This document shows, piece by piece, positions 18,012 to 26,571 of a stretch of DNA of 64,000 bases. The DNA is from Actinomycetota bacterium (GTDB lineage: Bacteria > Actinomycetota > Actinomycetes > Actinomycetales > Dermatophilaceae), in the NCBI GenBank assembly GCA_020160805.1, contig JAIUPO010000019.1, forward strand, positions 31,314 through 95,313, given 5' to 3'. A program made the position numbers and the translations under genes. The notes below the pieces were generated by a model. It made no database searches. It was not told the DNA's origin and worked only from the letters and a program-made list of their open reading frames with translations. Position 1 is the first letter of the stretch; each line of letters begins with the position of its first letter.

Positions 18012-19508
18012 TTAGGAGGCCAGGTAGCCGAGGATGGTCATCATCCCGGACTCGGCGTGGTAGATGTTGTGGCAGTGTGCTGCCCACAGACCCGGGTTGT
18101 CGGCATCGAACTCGACGGTCAGGGTTCTGCCCGGCAGGACGATCGAGGTGTCCTTCCGCGGGCCGCCGCCGACATGCTGGTATGTGTGCCCGTGCAGGTG
18201 GAATGGATGCCACATCGTGGTCGTGTTTTCTACTCGCAGGCGCACCCGCTCACCCTGCAGCACGTTGAGCGCCCCAGCCATGGGGTTGCTCGGGTCAAAG
18301 CGGTGACCGTTGATTCCCCAGTCGTAGGCCATCATCGACCCGGTCAGCGCAGCGGTCAGTTCGCGGTCAGCGCTCTTCTTGACCAGGGAGACGCTTTCGG
18401 GAGCGGAGAGCATTGCTGCCGTCAACACCGTCCCGGACAGTTCTGGGATCGACGCCCCTGCCACCGGCTGCGCGCCGGTACCGGTGCGGACGATCGCTAG
18501 GGCAGTGGCGCTCTTGCCTTCTGCGGAGGCGATGAGCGGGAACGCCCCATCGGCTAGTGTCACGATGGCGTCGTAGCGTTCGCCCATGCCGATCAGGATT
18601 GCATCGGTGTCGACGGGGTTCACCGGGTACCCGTCGCTGTGGGTCACGCTCAGGCGGTGACCGCCGAGAGCGACACGGAAAGCAGTGTCGCTGGCTGCGT
18701 TGATGATGCGCAGGCGGACCCGTTTGCCTGGAGTGCTAGTGAACGTCTCGGGGTCGGCGGAAGGGTGCCCATTGATGAGGAAGTACGGGTAGGCGACGTC
18801 TCCGGAGTCGCCGCCGAGCAGGTCGGAGCGGGTGCCCATCATCATGTGGCTGCTCGAACCACTCATCATCCCGCCCATCCCGCCGCTGAGCTCTTTGAGT
18901 ACGTCGTCTGGGGTGCCGGTGACGCCGTCGAGCCAGTCATCAAGAACGACGACCCATTCGTCGTCGTAGCTGAGGGGCTCATGCGGGTCTTCGACGATCA
19001 GGACGCCGTAGAGGCCTCGATCCAGCTGCGGCCCGACGTGGGGGTGGAACCAGTAGGTCCCAGGCTGGTCGGCGATGAAGTCGTAGACGAAGTCGCTGCC
19101 GGCCGCGACGGGGTCTTGGGTTGCTCCGGGCACCCCATCCATGTCATTGCGCAACTGGAGGCCGTGCCAGTGCACGGAAGTGTCGGTCGGAAGTTTGTTG
19201 TGCAGTGTCGCCCGGAGGGTGTCGCCGGCGCCCAGCCGGATTGTGGGCCCCGGGATGGTGCCGTAGCTCCAGGTGTTCGCGGTGGTTCCGGCAAGATCGA
19301 TCTGAGAAGGGGCAGCAGTCAGGTCAAGGGTGGTGATCCGACCGGTGCCGCCACGAGCTGCTTCGGCGCTGCGCACGGCAGCGCCGGCCGGGGTGAGGTA
19401 GCGCGGCGGGGCTGCGCACGACGCCAGCGTCATGGCAGCGAGTGCGCCGGTGCCGACGGCGAGGAAGCCGCGGCGGGTGAGGCTAGCGTTGGAGAATGCT
19501 GAGTCCAT
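18012..19508 (-). CDS. mco: multicopper oxidase, Tat-exported lipoprotein (CueO/CopA type)
   Basis: 498 residues. The N-terminus has a twin-arginine signal (TRRGFL) and a lipobox (LASC at 28-31), so it is folded first and then anchored outside. Copper sites: HWHG (113-116), WFHPH (153-157), HPFHLHGH (about 434) and [13 protein letters not shown] (about 478), giving the type 1 and trinuclear centres. A Met-rich loop ([17 protein letters not shown], about 195-212) resembles the Cu(I) site of CueO. It oxidises toxic Cu(I) to Cu(II) outside the cell. It is the first gene of an operon with copB and xfp, 26 bases upstream of copB, and is preceded by paired dyads. Confidence 0.92.
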   Translation of the reverse strand: MDSAFSNASLTRRGFLAVGTGALAAMTLASCAAPPRYLTPAGAAVRSAEAARGGTGRITTLDLTAAPSQIDLAGTTANTWSYGTIPGPTIRLGAGDTLRATLHNKLPTDTSVHWHGLQLRNDMDGVPGATQDPVAAGSDFVYDFIADQPGTYWFHPHVGPQLDRGLYGVLIVEDPHEPLSYDDEWVVVLDDWLDGVTGTPDDVLKELSGGMGGMMSGSSSHMMMGTRSDLLGGDSGDVAYPYFLINGHPSADPETFTSTPGKRVRLRIINAASDTAFRVALGGHRLSVTHSDGYPVNPVDTDAILIGMGERYDAIVTLADGAFPLIASAEGKSATALAIVRTGTGAQPVAGASIPELSGTVLTAAMLSAPESVSLVKKSADRELTAALTGSMMAYDWGINGHRFDPSNPMAGALNVLQGERVRLRVENTTTMWHPFHLHGHTYQHVGGGPRKDTSIVLPGRTLTVEFDADNPGLWAAHCHNIYHAESGMMTILGYLAS

Positions 19509-19592
19509 GAGTGTCCCATCGTTTGTAAATCAATGCTCGTCTAGTCGACGCGGTTGCGGGAGGGTCGAAAGTCCCCACACTTTCGCCAAGAC

Positions 19593-19628
19593 CGAGTCGA
19601 TACTCGCCGCATCGAGTGTTGACTCGAT
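19593..19628. promoter_or_regulatory. paired inverted repeats upstream of multicopper oxidase
   Basis: Two perfect dyads with the same design: CGAGT-CGAT-ACTCG (19593-19606) and ATCGAGT-GTTG-ACTCGAT (19611-19628). Both have the core CGAGT-N4-ACTCG and their centres are 20 bases apart, two helical turns. They lie about 85-120 bases upstream of the oxidase start in a gene-free stretch, so they look like a double operator for a dimeric regulator, possibly of the CopR/OmpR or TetR kind. No regulator gene is adjacent. Confidence 0.55.
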
Positions 19629-19715
19629 CATCGGCTAGTGTGAGCGCGCGTGGTGACCAGTGGCGCTGTTCAAATCGGCATCCGTGAACTCGACTACGGC
19701 CAGCCAAGCTGCCCA

Positions 19716-20061
19716 TGTGCCGTGCCATTCGCGGGGCAGCTTTGGGGCGAAGGGATGCGGCGAAAGTCACCAACAACATGAAGGTCGCGCCGGGGGACAT
19801 CTGCGCAGCGAGGGCAAGCTGAGTCACCCCGCCTGGAGTGTCGAGAATCGACGGGTTGGTGGTTACATTGAGCGCCCTGAGCCATTCATCCGAGTTGGCC
19901 ATGTCGCCGGTGTCGAGCTCCCCGGAGAACGGGACGGGAGCGCCTCGGTCGCTCGAGGGGATTTCCGTGATTCTGCCGCCCCAGGAAGGGATGTCGTGGC
20001 CAAGAGGAGGGGTCGCGGCCGTGCCTGCCGTCCGCCCGTGAGGAGGGTACGCCGAATTCAC
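19716..20061 (-). pseudogene. truncated TlpA/ResA-like thioredoxin (pseudogene)
   Basis: The start GTG 20061 overlaps the M23 stop (GTGA). The reading frame matches the other TlpA proteins of the window at its beginning (TEIPSSDRGAPVPFSGELDT, then SDEWL) and again after a gap (NPSILDTPGGVTQLALAAQM). The middle part with the CxxC active site (VVVNFWYAxCxPC) is missing, and the C-terminal part degrades into unrelated sequence after about residue 110. It therefore cannot work as a thiol oxidoreductase. It is the fourth TlpA copy in the window, seen against the intact ones at 21900, 26572 and 40931. Confidence 0.75.
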
Positions 20062-20837
20062 GATCCGACCGCCTCCTTTAGCCAGGCGTAAGGGTCAACG
20101 GCATCCGTTCCGTTGAGCCGGACTTCGAAGTGAAGGTGAGCGCCTGTACTGAGCCCGGTGCTTCCGACGAGACCGACCGTCTGGGCAACCGTCACCCTAT
20201 CCCCCACATTGAGCGTCCGTGAGCCGGCGAGCATGTGCGCGTACAGACTGCTGACCTTCTGCCCGCCGATGACATGGTCGATCACCACGTAAACCCCGTA
20301 GGAAGTGCCCCCGTCGCTGGCCTCGGAGACGACGCCGTCGGCCATCGCCTGAACCGGCGTCCCAACGCCAGGGTTCATGTCGAGTCCGGTGTGGAACCCT
20401 GGCCACGGATCAGTTCGATACCCAAACCCGCTACTTATCGGCACTCCCAAAATGAATGGCCACTGAACGGGCGAACTGGGATCGTTGATGAAAGTGTCGG
20501 CAGTTGTCGAATAGGGCTGAAGTCCTCCCTGGAGAACCCTGGTCACCATGTAGTTGTCCCGGTCGACGGTGACACTCGAAATATCCGAGCCGGCTGTGAA
20601 TGTTTGAGGCGTCCCGCCCGCCGGTGCCGATGGTGCTGATTGGTCGTCGTCGCTAAGGCCATACGCGGGGAGCCCGAAGGTGAGCACCAAAAGAGCAGCA
20701 GAGACCGCGGCAGTGGTGCTGCGCAGCATGCTGGCGAACTCACGAACGCCCACTCGAGCCTTCTGCTTCCGCGGCCCGGCTCGGCGGAGATCGCGGCGCC
20801 GGCGAGCGGCGTTGCTGTGGAGTTTGGAATTACTCAA
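20058..20837 (-). CDS. M23-family peptidase (LytM-like, membrane-anchored)
   Basis: 259 residues. It has a basic cytosolic tail, one membrane helix (about 37-60), then an extracytoplasmic part ending in an M23 domain (about 130-255): the zinc ligands are in HTGLDMN and HLHFEV, with SSGFGYR ahead and YAHM between. M23 enzymes cut peptidoglycan cross-bridges or act as activators if inactive; here both zinc motifs are intact. The start is TTG 20837, with GGAG eight bases upstream. Its N-terminus overlaps the preceding small gene and its stop overlaps the TlpA pseudogene, so it sits in the CcdA-TlpA operon. The 48289 copy is its closest relative here. Confidence 0.88.
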   Translation of the reverse strand: MSNSKLHSNAARRRRDLRRAGPRKQKARVGVREFASMLRSTTAAVSAALLVLTFGLPAYGLSDDDQSAPSAPAGGTPQTFTAGSDISSVTVDRDNYMVTRVLQGGLQPYSTTADTFINDPSSPVQWPFILGVPISSGFGYRTDPWPGFHTGLDMNPGVGTPVQAMADGVVSEASDGGTSYGVYVVIDHVIGGQKVSSLYAHMLAGSRTLNVGDRVTVAQTVGLVGSTGLSTGAHLHFEVRLNGTDAVDPYAWLKEAVGS

Positions 20838-21180
20838 GATTCACTCCCTGTCGCCCGCGAACGCCGGTCTGGTGACGTGAGGAACGATGAGGCCGTAGGG
20901 CTCTCGACGTCGATGGGGCATCGCCCGAGAGGGTTGCGCTGGGAGAACACGAGGCATTGCGCGCCGATGTCGTGCCGTTCGTTGCGGAAGACTTGGACTG
21001 CACTCGCTGGCGCCTCGCGGCTGGGTTAGTAGTCGTTGGTGCGAACTCACGATCGGTCTCAGTGCTGCGCGGACCGGCGAGCGTCACGGTCTGGAGAGCG
21101 CTGAACAGGATTGGGGGGTCAGCGAGGGCGAGTATCAGCGGCCAGTGGGGTCCTTTCGGCAGTCCGGCGGGTGAGCTCAT
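20830..21180 (-). CDS. hypothetical protein (116 aa) between ccdA and M23
   Basis: I do not recognise it. It starts at ATG 21180, which overlaps the CcdA stop (ATGA), and its end overlaps the M23 start. The first 40 residues contain a hydrophobic stretch ([20 protein letters not shown]) and the rest is basic and Ser/Thr-rich with low complexity. The exact overlap on both sides supports translation, but the second half may be a degraded tail. It has no counterpart after the second CcdA gene. Confidence 0.4.
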   Translation of the reverse strand: MSSPAGLPKGPHWPLILALADPPILFSALQTVTLAGPRSTETDREFAPTTTNPAARRQRVQSKSSATNGTTSARNASCSPSATLSGDAPSTSRALRPHRSSRHQTGVRGRQGVNLE

Positions 21181-21899
21181 ATCGGCAGCACCGTCCCGCC
21201 GATGAGGTTTTGCATGGAGTAGATGATCTCGGTCCACACGCCGGTGACCATGAGGGCTCCAATCGCGATCATTGTCACACCACCCGCGACGTTGATCGCG
21301 CGAATATGGCGACGGAGGATGGCGACCGCGGTGGTGGCCCACCCGAGTCCGGCGGCGAGCACAAGGAACGGTACACCGAGCCCGACACAGTAGATGGCGG
21401 TGAGGAGAGCACCGCGGGCAGCCGAGCCGGTTCCGATGCTCAAGGCGGAGATTGCTGCGAGAGTGGGGCCAAGGCAGGGGGTCCAGCCGAGCCCGAACAC
21501 GATCCCGAGAAGTGGTGCGCCAGCGATACCAGTTCGCGGACTGACGGAGAGTTTCGCGGTGCGCTGGAAGACCCTGAACATGCCGATGAATACCAGACCC
21601 ATGAGGATGACGACGACTCCGAGGATTCGGGTAAGGAGGTCTTGCCAGCGGAACAGCCAGCCTCCCAACGATCCGAATGCGGCCCCGTAGGCGACGAACA
21701 CTAAGGTGAAGCCGAGGATGAACAGCGCGACGCCGATCATGGGCCGCCACCGCGAGGTGGCGGCTGACGACCCGGTGACATAGCCCAGATAGCCGGGCAC
21801 CAAGGGGAGCACGCACGGGGAGGCGAAGGACACCAGCCCGGCGAGCAATGCGAGCGGGATGGCAATCCACAGTTGCCCGTCAGCGATCACTCCACCCAT
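21177..21899 (-). CDS. ccdA: CcdA-family cytochrome c biogenesis / thiol electron transfer protein
   Basis: 240 residues, six membrane helices. The two conserved Cys lie in [18 protein letters not shown] (helix 1) and [15 protein letters not shown] (helix 4), the hallmark of CcdA. It carries electrons from cytosolic thioredoxin across the membrane to reduce partners such as TlpA/ResA. It is directly adjacent (TAG then ATG) to the TlpA gene, its expected partner, and overlaps the next gene by ATGA. A second copy lies at 40179-40931. Confidence 0.92.
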   Translation of the reverse strand: MGGVIADGQLWIAIPLALLAGLVSFASPCVLPLVPGYLGYVTGSSAATSRWRPMIGVALFILGFTLVFVAYGAAFGSLGGWLFRWQDLLTRILGVVVILMGLVFIGMFRVFQRTAKLSVSPRTGIAGAPLLGIVFGLGWTPCLGPTLAAISALSIGTGSAARGALLTAIYCVGLGVPFLVLAAGLGWATTAVAILRRHIRAINVAGGVTMIAIGALMVTGVWTEIIYSMQNLIGGTVLPI

Positions 21900-22487
21900 C
21901 TACTTGGCACCTTCGGCTAAGGCGTCCTCGATGAGAGTCGCCAGGGTGATGCGTGAGGGGATCCGGCCAACGATCCGCGCGGTGGCGCGCCCCTCCCTGT
22001 CGAGGACGATTGTGGTTGGAACGGCGTTGGGTGCGATCTGCCCGGCGAAGGCGAGCTGCACGCTGCTCCCGTTTGCGTCGATGATCGAGGGGTAGGTGAT
22101 GCCGAACTTGTTCGCAAATGCGGTCGCGGTAGCGGCGCTGTCGCGGACGTTGACGCCGATGAAGACCACACCGTCAGGCGCGAACTGCTCATACAGTGCC
22201 TCAAGGTCCGGGGCCTCGGCCCGGCAGGGCGGGCAGGCGGCGTACCAGAAGTTGACCACGACCACCGACCCCAACCAGTCGGTCGAGTTCGCTGCAGCGT
22301 CATCTTCCAACTTTCCCGCGAACACGATCGGGTCGCCCCGATCAGCGGCCGCGATCTCGGTGATTGTGTCATCTGCGCTCGAGGTCGAGCCCGCCGGCCC
22401 AATGTTCGATGCCGCCGTGCAGCCGGCTAAAAGAACCGCGAGCAGAGCGGCTGCCGCAACCGAGGTGGCAGTGCGCTGGCGGATCAT
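21900..22487 (-). CDS. TlpA/ResA-like thiol-disulfide lipoprotein
   Basis: 195 residues. Signal peptide with lipobox LLAGC, then a TlpA-like thioredoxin fold: VVVNFWYAACPPCRAEAPDL (active CPPC), GVNVRD, FGITYPS and the cis-Pro segment APNAVPTTIVLDREGRA. It reduces disulfides of apo-cytochrome c or copper-site proteins outside the membrane, recharged by CcdA. It overlaps the sialidase-like lipoprotein gene upstream by ATGA and abuts ccdA downstream. Confidence 0.9.
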   Translation of the reverse strand: MIRQRTATSVAAAALLAVLLAGCTAASNIGPAGSTSSADDTITEIAAADRGDPIVFAGKLEDDAAANSTDWLGSVVVVNFWYAACPPCRAEAPDLEALYEQFAPDGVVFIGVNVRDSAATATAFANKFGITYPSIIDANGSSVQLAFAGQIAPNAVPTTIVLDREGRATARIVGRIPSRITLATLIEDALAEGAK

Positions 22488-23377
22488 TTGTGCACCTTGA
22501 GCACAACCCAGGTCGCGCCGCTGTCGTCGGTATAGGCGATGCCGCGATCGTCAGCAACGTAGAGGCGGGCGCCGGCGACGGCGAGCGCCTGCGGTGTCCC
22601 CTCGACGGTGTGGCCGTGAACCCAGTCCTGGCCCGCCGGACGGGTCCAGATCGTGCCGCTGGTGTCGATGCCGGCAAGCGTGCCGTCGCCGTCGCCCGCG
22701 ATCAGATAGAGGCCGGGTGCGTCCAGGTCGATCGTGAACGTGTCACCGTCATCATCGCTGATCGCAAGCCCCTCCGCGGTGGTGGCATAGAGCTGATCAT
22801 TAACCGCGAGCATGTCGCGGGCGCTCAATGCGGCACCTGCGCTCCAAGTGACACCACCGTCGAGGCTGCGCTTTACTCGCCCCTCGGATGCGTCGTACCC
22901 GAACACGCGAGGATCACCTTCGCCCGAGGTGGTCACAGTTAGGCCATGGAAGTCGACCTGGCCTGTGAGCGAGACATTGCTCCAAGTCTCCCCAACGTCA
23001 GTGCTGGTGATCAGCCCGAGGTTCGGGCTACCGAAGGTTGCCGGGGTTGTGGGTCCGGGGTGACCTGATGCGTAGGTGATCCCGTTGGCGAGGGTGAACC
23101 CCATGGGGTCGAAGTCGAGGCCGCCGATCGGCCCGGCTGCTGCAGTTGCGCCGCCGGAGCCGATGGTGAGCCGGTACAGGCCTTCGTGGGTGGCGATCAG
23201 CAGGGTCCCGTCGCTTGCGTCCGGAACGAGCTCGTGGATGTGCTGAAAGGCCGAGGTTGGCGCTTCGCTCGGACCCGCAGTCGGAGTGGCAGCTGGGGAG
23301 CAGCCAGTGAGGAACAGCGTCGCCGCAATGACTGCTCCGACGGCGGAACTGAGGGCGATGACTCGTGTGGCATTCAT
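22484..23377 (-). CDS. BNR/sialidase-like beta-propeller lipoprotein (F510_1955 type)
   Basis: 297 residues. N-terminal lipobox (FLTGC) followed by beta-propeller repeats with Asp-box signatures such as STDVGETWSNV, SLDGGVTWSAG and TDDSGATWVV. The start of the mature part, FQHIHELVPDASDGTLLIAT, is typical of proteins annotated as F510_1955 family glycosylhydrolases, which occur with copper and redox genes; enzymatic action is not shown by the sequence. ATG 23377 gives a proper signal peptide and overlaps the preceding 33-residue gene (ATGA). The stop overlaps the TlpA gene. Confidence 0.8.
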   Translation of the reverse strand: MNATRVIALSSAVGAVIAATLFLTGCSPAATPTAGPSEAPTSAFQHIHELVPDASDGTLLIATHEGLYRLTIGSGGATAAAGPIGGLDFDPMGFTLANGITYASGHPGPTTPATFGSPNLGLITSTDVGETWSNVSLTGQVDFHGLTVTTSGEGDPRVFGYDASEGRVKRSLDGGVTWSAGAALSARDMLAVNDQLYATTAEGLAISDDDGDTFTIDLDAPGLYLIAGDGDGTLAGIDTSGTIWTRPAGQDWVHGHTVEGTPQALAVAGARLYVADDRGIAYTDDSGATWVVLKVHK

Positions 23378-23475
23378 CGTGTTCCCATCGAGCCGAAACC
23401 AATGAGTGCTGCCCCCAGCGCGACCGCGAGGAGCACTAGGCAAGTAAGAAAGATGGCGATGGTGCGTGTTTCCAA
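23374..23475 (-). CDS. single-helix membrane micro-protein (33 aa), copy 1
   Basis: One membrane helix with the core IAIFLTCLVLLAVALGAALI. The start TTG 23475 is chosen by alignment to a second copy at 29238-29330, which starts with ATG at the same place relative to the core. It overlaps the BNR lipoprotein ATG by ATGA. The frame continues upstream to 23577, but that part has no counterpart in the other copy. Function unknown; the repeated pairing with a lipoprotein of the same family suggests a partner or small subunit. Confidence 0.55.
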   Translation of the reverse strand: METRTIAIFLTCLVLLAVALGAALIGFGSMGTR

Positions 23476-23683
23476 AGGGGTAAATCCAATCCAGGTCGGA
23501 GTTAGACGAGGGGGCGGTAGCCTGGCATCCAGGAAAGGATGCAGGGCGACGTGAAGCAGACCTCCAAAGGGTGGCATTCGTTGTGGTCGCTATGGATGAT
23601 CGACCGATGACGAACCAGACGGTCAGTCCGAGGAGCGCCGCTCGGAGCGAGTGACCACAATGCGTTGGGCCAGAATTCTTCGA

Positions 23684-23956
23684 TCATGTTCGAGTGTTCG
23701 ATGTGGGGCGCTTGCGTCCTGCGAGGATCGCACCGAAGATCAGCAGAACGCCGCCCATGGGGTAGCCCGCCGCGAGGTCCATCCAGCCGGGAGGCTGTCC
23801 CGGGCCAAAAGCCTCGAGATGCGCCAGCCAGTGCGTAATTGCGACGACGGCCCCGGCCAGCATGAGAGCCTGACCGACTCGCACCAACCGACGGTGCAGG
23901 CGCCAACTCTTCTCTGGGTCGTACGGCGCAGGAGTGTTCTTGTTCGGGGGGTTCAT
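23684..23956 (-). CDS. small two-helix membrane protein
   Basis: 90 residues. Cytosolic N-terminus, helix 1 about 28-48 (GQALMLAGAVVAITHWLAHL) and helix 2 about 62-80 (YPMGGVLLIFGAILA), short basic tail. No known motif. It overlaps the ResB stop by ATGA and is therefore the next gene of the ResB operon. The 208 bases between its end and the 33-residue gene hold no gene I can support; one frame there reads RAALLGLTVWFVIGR, possibly a helix left from a lost gene. Confidence 0.65.
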   Translation of the reverse strand: MNPPNKNTPAPYDPEKSWRLHRRLVRVGQALMLAGAVVAITHWLAHLEAFGPGQPPGWMDLAAGYPMGGVLLIFGAILAGRKRPTSNTRT

Positions 23957-25656
23957 GATGCAGCGGTACCTTTCTTTTGGAGCGAACGGGACTGTTGGTG
24001 AAGTGAGTTCTCATGCTGGATTGTGAAAGACCCAATGGCCGCCTCAAGGGCAGGGTCGTCTCCGCGCGATAGACCTCCGTATTCGACAGTGAGGCACTGG
24101 GGATTCTTGCTAGCGCGCACCCAGATGCGACGGCGGGGAACGAAGAAGGCGGCTCCGAGACCAGCAATGACCGTGATCGCGAAGAACAACATGAAACCCT
24201 TGGTCGGATCGTGTGAGATGTCAAACGACGCGAACCGCTTCGTGTCTAGGAATTCCACGCTGCCGAGTCCATCGGGAAGCTGTGCTGATTCGCCGGGTCG
24301 AATCTCGATGGCAGAATTTGCGGTACCGCGCCCTGCGATCTGAGTCATCATGGAGGTATCGAGTGCGTAGACCGACTTGGGATTTCCGGTACTGAGCCCA
24401 AGATCGCCCGTGTAGACGTTGAGGGTGAGCACCGGGTTTTGCAAGTCCGGATAGATAGAAGCGAACGCTCCGTTCGTCGAGGCGGCCTTTGTCGGGTAGA
24501 AGAAGCCGATCATTCCCACCTGCTCGGCGAGGCCGTCGGGCACTTTGATGACGCCGAGGCTTGTGAGGTTTGCATCCTGAGGGAGGAAGGGGACGGTGTC
24601 CGTGAACACGACGTCGCCTGCGGGGTTCTTCACGACTATCTCGGGGGCATATCCGTTGCCCAAGAGATACACCTCGGTTGAATCGATCGTGAGCGGCTCG
24701 TTAACCTGAATTCTTGAGCGCACGGCCTGCGGTGCGTTCTGTTCTTGTGTGCTGACGGACGCCGTGTAGTCGGTGATGAATCCGAGGGTCGAAGGGTTGT
24801 TCTCAACGTAGGTGACGGAGAACGCGTTCAGGGTCAGGGAGTACGGCTCGAGCTGAGAGTCGCTGAAGAATCGTCCCGGAGTGAAGGAGTCGTAGGCGGA
24901 CCGGGTGTTGACAAAGGTTTGGCCCTCGACCACCACGCGTTGACCGGTATAGGTGAATCCGCCCCCGATGGCGACGGTCAGCAGGATTCCTATAAGAGCC
25001 AAGTGAAAGACCAGATTTCCGGTCTCACGCAGATACCCGCGCTCTGCTGAGACGGACGCTGTGTCAACCTCGTCGACCGGGTTGTCGTTTTCATACAGAC
25101 GGGTTCGGTACCGCTGGGCTCGGAGGACGCCCTCAGCCGCGCGAATGGCTGTGATCGGCTCGACTGCGTTCTCGGCGAGCGTGAAGATGCGACGCTCGTA
25201 AACGGGAAGCCGCGCCATGTTTCTGGGGGTTCGTGGAGGGGACTGCCGCAAAGCGATCCAATGATGCCGAGTGCGGGGTATGACGCACCCGATCAGGGAG
25301 ATGAACAGCAGGAGGTAGATCGCCGAGAACCACACTGAGGTGTAGACGTTGAAGAGCTGCAATGCATCTATCGTCTTCGCGCCTGATGGGTTGGATTTGA
25401 AGTATTGAATTACACCGTTCGGGTCTGACGAACGCTGGGGGAACAGCGATCCGGGGACCGCCGCTAGTGCGAGAAGCAGAAGCAGAAGCAGCGCGGTTCG
25501 CATACTCGTGAGTTGGCGCCACGACCAGCGAGCCCACCCGAGGACGCCCAGCGGCGAGGATACGACCGTCGACGTTGCGCCGCGATCGAAGTGGTCGTCG
25601 GGTCGGCCACTCGTCTCGCCTGCTTCCTCATCGACCCTGCCCGTGCGGAGCATCAT
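23953..25656 (-). CDS. resB: ResB-family cytochrome c biogenesis protein, copy 1
   Basis: 567 residues. It has the ResB layout: after a cytosolic head, helix TALLLLLLLALAAVPGSLFPQR, then IYLLLFISLIGCVIPRTRHH, a third helix NLVFHLALIGILLTVAIGGGF, a large extracytoplasmic domain, and a last helix near 510 followed by PRRRIWVR. ResB works with CcsA/ResC in system II heme attachment to cytochrome c. No ccsA gene lies in this window. ATG 25656 overlaps the Lgt stop. About 60 percent of residues look identical to copy 2 at 46631. Confidence 0.92.
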   Translation of the reverse strand: MMLRTGRVDEEAGETSGRPDDHFDRGATSTVVSSPLGVLGWARWSWRQLTSMRTALLLLLLLALAAVPGSLFPQRSSDPNGVIQYFKSNPSGAKTIDALQLFNVYTSVWFSAIYLLLFISLIGCVIPRTRHHWIALRQSPPRTPRNMARLPVYERRIFTLAENAVEPITAIRAAEGVLRAQRYRTRLYENDNPVDEVDTASVSAERGYLRETGNLVFHLALIGILLTVAIGGGFTYTGQRVVVEGQTFVNTRSAYDSFTPGRFFSDSQLEPYSLTLNAFSVTYVENNPSTLGFITDYTASVSTQEQNAPQAVRSRIQVNEPLTIDSTEVYLLGNGYAPEIVVKNPAGDVVFTDTVPFLPQDANLTSLGVIKVPDGLAEQVGMIGFFYPTKAASTNGAFASIYPDLQNPVLTLNVYTGDLGLSTGNPKSVYALDTSMMTQIAGRGTANSAIEIRPGESAQLPDGLGSVEFLDTKRFASFDISHDPTKGFMLFFAITVIAGLGAAFFVPRRRIWVRASKNPQCLTVEYGGLSRGDDPALEAAIGSFTIQHENSLHQQSRSLQKKGTAAS

Positions 25657-26519
25657 TGTTGGTTGACCTTCGAGGGTATGTCGAGGGTCTGATCCTTGAC
25701 CGTATCGGACGGGCTGTTGCTGCGATTCAGGTAGATGGCGAGGATGCAGGCACCGACAACAGCGGCCCCGCCTGCGGTGATGATGTTGATCTTCACGCCG
25801 AGAAGCTCCAGCTCGGTGGGGTCCAGGCGGAAGGATTCGAACCAGGCCCGGCCGATGCCGTACCAGATGAAATAGGTGCCTATGGCGAATCCGCGACGAC
25901 GTCGGGTGAGCCGTTCTATTCCGAGGATCACAAGAATGCCCGCGAGGTTCCACAGCATCTCGTAGAGAAACAGGGGGTGGAAAAGGGTGCCTGTCGGCAA
26001 CCCGTCCGGGAAGGCTGGGCTGTTCGGGTTGATCTCCAGGCCCCACGGGAGGGTTGTCGGGGTTCCGTACAGCTCCTGGTTGAAATAATTGCCGATACGC
26101 CCGATGGCCTGAGCCAAGAGGAGACCGGGCGCGAGAGCATCGGCGAATACAACGAACGGCACTCCGCGGCGCCTCGCGCCAATCCATGCCCCTAACGCGC
26201 CGAAGGTGATCGATCCGAAGATGGCCAGCCCACCTTCCCATACGTAGAGCACCCTCCAGAGATCCGCGCCCGCGTAGAAATAGTCATTTGGGTGCGTGAA
26301 CACGTGGTACAGGCGTCCGCCAAGTATTCCGATCGGCACGGCCCAGATTGCGATGTCCAGGGCAGCGCCGCTGGGAAAATCCAATCGGCGCATGCGCCGT
26401 CCGGTGATGGCTGTTGCCGCGGCGATCGCGGCAAGCATAAAGAGCGCGTAGAAGTGGATCCGCAACGGCCCAATGTCAATGAAGCTAATGTCGGGACTGG
26501 GGATGGCTATCGGGAGCAT
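25653..26519 (-). CDS. lgt: prolipoprotein diacylglyceryl transferase
   Basis: 288 residues, seven hydrophobic helices. The signature is in AQAIGRIGNYFNQELYGTP, with the catalytic-region Arg/Asn, and the N-terminus LRIHFYALFMLAAIAAA and VWEGGLAIFG follow the family. Lgt attaches diacylglycerol to the lipobox Cys of prelipoproteins. It lies between TlpA and ResB genes, in an island that encodes many lipoproteins (MCO, three intact TlpA, two DUF305, BNR, rhodanese), so it may be a dedicated extra copy. ATG 26519 is chosen because residues upstream are not Lgt-like. Its stop overlaps ResB. Confidence 0.93.
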   Translation of the reverse strand: MLPIAIPSPDISFIDIGPLRIHFYALFMLAAIAAATAITGRRMRRLDFPSGAALDIAIWAVPIGILGGRLYHVFTHPNDYFYAGADLWRVLYVWEGGLAIFGSITFGALGAWIGARRRGVPFVVFADALAPGLLLAQAIGRIGNYFNQELYGTPTTLPWGLEINPNSPAFPDGLPTGTLFHPLFLYEMLWNLAGILVILGIERLTRRRRGFAIGTYFIWYGIGRAWFESFRLDPTELELLGVKINIITAGGAAVVGACILAIYLNRSNSPSDTVKDQTLDIPSKVNQQ

Positions 26520-26571
26520 GGAACGGTTCCCGCCTCTCGGATGGCTGCGGTGCGTAGTCCGGGCGCAGGTG

